A stretch of 64,000 nt of DNA. Origin: Amycolatopsis sp. CA-230715. Its GTDB lineage: Bacteria > Actinomycetota > Actinomycetes > Mycobacteriales > Pseudonocardiaceae. Shown here piece by piece: positions 60,449 through 64,000 of the stretch. The stretch spans positions 5,517,501-5,581,500 of the forward strand of contig NZ_CP059997.1 in the NCBI RefSeq assembly GCF_018736145.1. Reading direction: 5' to 3'. Made by a program: the position numbers and the translations under genes. The notes below the pieces were generated by a model. It saw nothing but the letters and a program-made list of their open reading frames with translations, had not been told where the DNA came from and ran no database searches. Each line of letters starts with the position of its first letter. The stretch's first letter is position 1.

Positions 60449-62476
60449 TCATCGGCGGCGTTTGCGGGCTCTGCCGGGGGGAGGGGTGCGGCGGGAGACA
60501 CCCGCCAGGGGGTGCGCGCTGGCGCGGTCGGGCCGACGCGCGTGGACCAGGTCGCGTAGCTCGCCCAGGCCGGTTTGGTCGGGGTGTCCGGATGCCAGCA
60601 GTGCCGCCATCATGTCGTGCGCCTCGTCAGCCGGAAAATTGGCGAGTGCGCCCGTGACGGCGTCGGCCCCGCCGATTTCCAGTAGGTGGATGAATTGCTC
60701 GGTCATCGCGCGCATGCTCTGCTCGTGGCCGAGATCGTCCGGGGTGAGCTCGCCTTCCTGGACGAGCATCTGCGCGGCGAGCGGACCCAGCTGTTCGTCC
60801 GCGCGCAGTTCCTGCAAGAACGACAGCGGGTCGGGAACATACCGCGCCAGCACATCGAGCATCGCCGCCGCGCGCGTGCGGAACGGGCAGCCGCGTATGC
60901 CCTCCAGGAGTTCGTGCGGTTGGCTGCCGTGGGCGGCCAGCCATTCGGTGATTTCCACCTCGGCCGTTTCCGGGCTGTAGTGCTCGGCGAGCGCGCCCAG
61001 CAGCTGAGCGGGTTCGGCGTTCGACAACTCGCCGACCAGTGGTGCGTGGCGCCCCTCGCGGATCAGGCGGGCGTGTACCGCGCGGGTGGTCAGGGGCGTG
61101 AGTGCGACCAGTTCCACCGGGCCGCCGTCAAGTTCCGCGCGCAGCCGGTCCACAGTGTCCGGTGGCAAGGGCGCGGGTTGGCCGGTTTCCAGTTCCCAGC
61201 TGGGATTCAGGTCGGCCAGGTACATCGGGGCGGGGCTGCCGACGGTCAGCTCGACCGCGCCGAATTCGGCCAGCTTGCCCAGTAGCCACCGCAGGTCCAT
61301 GGCGACACCTTCGCGCCAGAACCTCGCAGTCTCAGGATCGAGGTCGTCCAAGACGAACACTTCCGCGCAGGCCCGCCAGACACTTTCGGCCAGCCGGATC
61401 ACCGGCATCGGCTCGGGCATCCCGTAGACGGTGTTGAGCACGTCGGGCAGCACGTCGTCGAGGATGCTCGCGAGCATTTGGCTGTGCTGGGCCGCCAAGG
61501 CGCCTTCACACAGCAGGAACTCCGGCGTGGGCAGTGCGTCGAACCCGGCCGTCCACAGTGCCAGGCCGTCGTGCAGCAGCGGCGCGGTTTTCGCCACGCG
61601 TACCAACCGGCCCTTGACCACCCGGACGATCCGGATCTCCTTGGCCAGCTCGATCAGGCGGCTGAGGCCGGACAGATCGGTACTGCTCCTGGTGCGGAAC
61701 ACGCGATCGCCGATGACCGGGTCGAGCGTGTCGCCGGTGTCCAGCAGGGCAACCAGTTCGCGGGCGTCCTTGAGTTTGACGTTGCCGTTCGGGGTCAGTG
61801 CCCTGCCGTCGCCGACCCAGTCGGCCAGCGCTCGCAGCTGGACCACGACCTGGGTGTGCTCGGCGACCTCCGCGAGGTCCGCCTCCGCCGGAAGCGAAAC
61901 GGGCAACTGCGTGACCGCGCGTTCGGGCGGGACAGCGTCTTCGCGGACGATGTGGTCGAGAACGGCCTCGTCGTAGTCCACTCTTCCGGCTCGGGCGTCG
62001 TCGAGGAACTGACCCATGGCCGGATCGTCGTCGGGATCGATTCCATGGCGGATCGCCGTCATCACCCAGAACTTGATCAGACCGAAGTTTCGTTCATCGG
62101 CCATCGCCGCGGGGAATTCGGTGGCGGCCTTCGTGATGGCCGAGTCGAGCTGGGGCAACGGATCGCCGGTGGGATCCGCCAATCCGGTCGCGTGCAGGTA
62201 GCCCACGAGCAGTCGCAGGGTCTCGGGCAACTCGGCGGCGTCCTGCGCGGTGGCCGCCAGCGTTCGTGGCGCGTGCGAAAGCAGGAATTCCTCGACCAGG
62301 CTGGCTGTCCAGTAACCCAGCCGACCGTCGACGCTGTGGTGCCGGAAGTCCAGCGCCGCGCCCAGTGCGGAACGGTCAACCGCTTGGCCGTCGGCCCAGG
62401 CGGTGCATCGCCGGATCAGCAGGTCTTTGGCCGCTTCGAACGCCTCGGCGTCCTCGGGCTCGAAGTAGGTGCGCAC
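60449..62476 (-). CDS. Large hypothetical protein with WVGDGR domain
   Basis: A 675-residue soluble protein starting at GTG 62476 with AAGGA six bases upstream. The N-terminal part is helical. A segment at about residue 218 reads WVGDGRALTPNGNVKLKDA, the same pattern as the N-terminus of the pRiA4b ORF-3-like protein at 42963. The C-terminal half is leucine-rich and helical with a basic, proline-rich tail. No catalytic motif is visible. It stands alone between the DUF6119 gene and tRNA-Arg. Function unknown; the shared domain suggests a widespread actinobacterial accessory module. Confidence 0.8.
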   Translation of the reverse strand: MRTYFEPEDAEAFEAAKDLLIRRCTAWADGQAVDRSALGAALDFRHHSVDGRLGYWTASLVEEFLLSHAPRTLAATAQDAAELPETLRLLVGYLHATGLADPTGDPLPQLDSAITKAATEFPAAMADERNFGLIKFWVMTAIRHGIDPDDDPAMGQFLDDARAGRVDYDEAVLDHIVREDAVPPERAVTQLPVSLPAEADLAEVAEHTQVVVQLRALADWVGDGRALTPNGNVKLKDARELVALLDTGDTLDPVIGDRVFRTRSSTDLSGLSRLIELAKEIRIVRVVKGRLVRVAKTAPLLHDGLALWTAGFDALPTPEFLLCEGALAAQHSQMLASILDDVLPDVLNTVYGMPEPMPVIRLAESVWRACAEVFVLDDLDPETARFWREGVAMDLRWLLGKLAEFGAVELTVGSPAPMYLADLNPSWELETGQPAPLPPDTVDRLRAELDGGPVELVALTPLTTRAVHARLIREGRHAPLVGELSNAEPAQLLGALAEHYSPETAEVEITEWLAAHGSQPHELLEGIRGCPFRTRAAAMLDVLARYVPDPLSFLQELRADEQLGPLAAQMLVQEGELTPDDLGHEQSMRAMTEQFIHLLEIGGADAVTGALANFPADEAHDMMAALLASGHPDQTGLGELRDLVHARRPDRASAHPLAGVSRRTPPPGRARKRRR

Positions 62477-62532
62477 GATGTCCTTGCGGTTCGGGGCGCG
62501 GTGTCTTGAAAAAAGGAACTATCTGCGAATTC

Positions 62533-62608
62533 TGGTGCCCCCGGCAGGATTCGAACCTGCGACACCCGCTTTAGGAGAGCGGTGCTCTATCCCCTGAGCT
62601 ACGAGGGC
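62533..62608 (-). tRNA. tRNA-Arg (anticodon CCT)
   Basis: The reverse strand gives a complete 76-base cloverleaf including an encoded CCA end (TGG at 62533-62535). The acceptor stem GCCCTCG pairs with CGGGGGC with one G-T pair. The D arm contains AGCTCAGGGGATAGAGC, the anticodon stem is CCGCT/AGCGG around CTCCTAA, and the T arm has GGTTCGAATCC. The anticodon CCT reads AGG. Its 3' end faces the accessory region to the left. Confidence 0.96.
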
Positions 62609-62779
62609 TGGCAGCGACAGCGTACCGGGCCGACCAAAGCCGTGGGTGAGCGGACCTCGTATACCCCGTTCGGGTGAGTCCGGGGGTTGGCGGACGGGTG
62701 TCACCTGTCTGCTCTGCGTTTACCTCTAGGTAGCCTTCACAGGAATGATACCGCTCCACCCGGCCGCCGGAGGGCTTCG

Positions 62780-63430
62780 TTGATCAAGCTCATGTTCGCC
62801 GATGACGAGGAACTGGTCCGTTCTGGGCTGCGCGCGATGATGGCGAGCGCGGCGGACATCGAGGTGGTTGGCGAGGCCGCGGACGGGAGATCGGCGGTCG
62901 AACTGGCCCGTCGCACCCATCCTGACGTGGCACTTCTCGACATCAAGATGCGCGCGCCCGACGACGGGATCAGGGCGTTGCGGGCGATTTTGGCGTTGCC
63001 GGATCCGCCCGTGGTGGCGATGCTGACGACCTTCGACATCGACGAGTACGTGAGCTTGGCGCTGCGGCTCGGGGCCAACGGGTTCCTGCTCAAGGACGTG
63101 GAGCCGCAGGCGTTGCTCCGGGCGGTGCGCGATCTGGCTCGCGGGGGTGCGGTGCTGGATCCCAGCGTGGCCGCTCGCATGGTCCAGTCCCATCGCGACG
63201 AGCAGCGGGCGGCTCAGCCGGCGCGGAAGCTGCTCGCGTCGCTGTCCGAGCGGGAGCGCGAGGTGGTCGGGCTCATCGGGCAGGGGCTGTCCAACGCGGA
63301 GATCGGCGGCCGGTTGCACCTCTCGGAGGCGACCGTGAAGGGCTACGTGTCCGCGGTGCTGTCGAAGATCGGGGCGGCGAACCGGGTACAGGCGGCGTTG
63401 CTCGCCTATCGCGGCGGCCTGATCGACTGA
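62780..63430 (+). CDS. NarL/LuxR-type response regulator
   Basis: A 216-residue two-component regulator. The receiver domain has acidic residues in FADDEE, the phospho-acceptor aspartate in LLDIKM, the threonine in MLTTFD and the lysine in FLLKDV. The C-terminal LuxR helix-turn-helix runs from LSEREREVVGLIGQGLSNAE to the end. TTG 62780 is chosen because GGAGGG lies just upstream; an ATG four codons in is less likely. No histidine kinase gene is adjacent, so the partner is unknown. It is followed 4 bases later by the channel gene. Confidence 0.92.
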   Translation: MIKLMFADDEELVRSGLRAMMASAADIEVVGEAADGRSAVELARRTHPDVALLDIKMRAPDDGIRALRAILALPDPPVVAMLTTFDIDEYVSLALRLGANGFLLKDVEPQALLRAVRDLARGGAVLDPSVAARMVQSHRDEQRAAQPARKLLASLSEREREVVGLIGQGLSNAEIGGRLHLSEATVKGYVSAVLSKIGAANRVQAALLAYRGGLID

Positions 63431-63434
63431 GCCT

Positions 63435-64000
63435 GTGCTGCTCACCGCGCTGGAGATGCTCGGGCTCGTGGCCTTCGCGGCATCCGGGGCGCTCGCGGCG
63501 GTGCGCAGCAGGCTCGACGTGTTCGGGGTGGTCGTCGTGGGGCTCACGACGGCGCTCGGCGGCGGGATCATCCGCGACGTGTTGCTCGGCATCCACCCGC
63601 CGACGACGCTGCGCACCTGGCCTTACCTCGCGGTGTGCGCGGCGACGGCGCTGGTGGTATTCGCGTTTCATCCGCAGGTGGCGCGGCTCCGTCGAGGGGT
63701 GTTGCTGGCTGACGCGATCGGGCTCGGGGTGTTCGCCACCGCGGGGACGTCGACGGCGCTGGCGGCGGGGACTCCGGTTTACGCGGCGTGCCTGATCGGG
63801 ATGACGACGGGTATTGGCGGCGGTGCGATGCGTGACTTGCTGCTGCGCGAGATCCCGTTGGTGCTGCGCAAGGAGATCTACGCGGTGGCGGCGCTGGCCG
63901 GGGCGGTGTTGGTAGGAGTCGGGCATGCGCTCGAACTGCCGCCCGGCCCGGTGACCGTCATCGCGGCGACGGCGGTGGTGGCACTCAGGGTGCTCGCGTT
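63435..64000 (+). CDS. TRIC-type / UPF0126 membrane protein, 3' end outside window
   Basis: At least 188 codons from GTG 63435, still open at the right edge. The protein is strongly hydrophobic, with several membrane helices and two internal repeats each marked by a glycine-rich turn before Arg-Asp (GGGIIRDVLLG and GGGAMRDLLL), the hallmark of the UPF0126/TRIC channel family. Bacterial TRIC homologues are trimeric monovalent cation channels. The start is uncertain, since no clear ribosome site is seen; coupling to the regulator stop 4 bases upstream could explain this. Confidence 0.85.
   Translation, partial: MLLTALEMLGLVAFAASGALAAVRSRLDVFGVVVVGLTTALGGGIIRDVLLGIHPPTTLRTWPYLAVCAATALVVFAFHPQVARLRRGVLLADAIGLGVFATAGTSTALAAGTPVYAACLIGMTTGIGGGAMRDLLLREIPLVLRKEIYAVAALAGAVLVGVGHALELPPGPVTVIAATAVVALRVLA

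Noticed and set aside
44720..62608. CRISPR array or transposase genes in the accessory region
   Set aside because: I saw no regularly spaced repeats, Cas genes, transposase motifs or terminal inverted repeats in this stretch.
62665..62674. CCCGTTCGGG upstream of the response regulator as a fourth site of the P450 operator
   Set aside because: A single 10-mer in GC-rich DNA can occur by chance and there is no second box at helical spacing, so it is not listed as a feature.

Overview
The window comes from a high-GC actinomycete, most likely a member of the Pseudonocardiales (Amycolatopsis or Saccharothrix type). The support is the GC-rich third codon positions, actinomycete-type NRPS and crotonyl-CoA carboxylase/reductase proteins, a DUF574-type methyltransferase, an XRE/DUF5753 + DUF397 pair and frequent GTG/TTG starts. 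The genus is an inference.

Region 1 (1-22228) is the right end of a hybrid NRPS-PKS cluster: the tail of one NRPS, a 5,528-residue five-module NRPS, a KS-AT-ACP-TE PKS module and a crotonyl-CoA carboxylase/reductase (CCR), tightly coupled on the + strand. A convergent MbtH gene follows a strong hairpin. Adenylation codes read by eye give Gly, Gly, N-methyl-Val, Val and Tyr or beta-hydroxy-Tyr. The AT carries TAGH in place of the malonyl/methylmalonyl signature and the CCR gene is adjacent, so an ethylmalonyl-type unit is the likely last extender. The module has no ketoreductase, so it should leave a beta-keto terminus for the TE.

Region 2 (22290-28751) holds an SDR, a degenerate PAS-GGDEF-EAL protein, a DUF574 methyltransferase, and a cytochrome P450 coupled to a secreted alpha/beta hydrolase. 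Three evenly spaced near-palindromic boxes precede the P450.

Region 3 (28744-36831) is a complete type II Wadjet anti-plasmid operon in the order jetD-jetA-jetB-jetC. It is divergent from a SNF2-family ATPase gene that is followed by a SWIM zinc-finger gene. Between those two lies a decayed duplicate of the start of the SWIM gene.

Region 4 (41176-50261) is mostly uncharacterised: a lipoprotein, a pRiA4b ORF-3-like protein, a second small SWIM protein, several small coupled genes around an XRE/DUF397 regulator pair, and a two-gene unit with a predicted PD-(D/E)xK nuclease.

Region 5 (50577-60433) is a type I restriction-modification operon, hsdM-hsdS-hsdR. It is led by an HTH protein with what looks like a defunct methyltransferase domain. 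A TIGR04141/DUF6119 gene is divergent from it across an AT-rich palindrome. A large uncharacterised gene, tRNA-Arg(CCT), a LuxR-type response regulator and the start of a TRIC/UPF0126 channel gene close the window. Regions 3-5 together read as a defence island next to a biosynthetic cluster.
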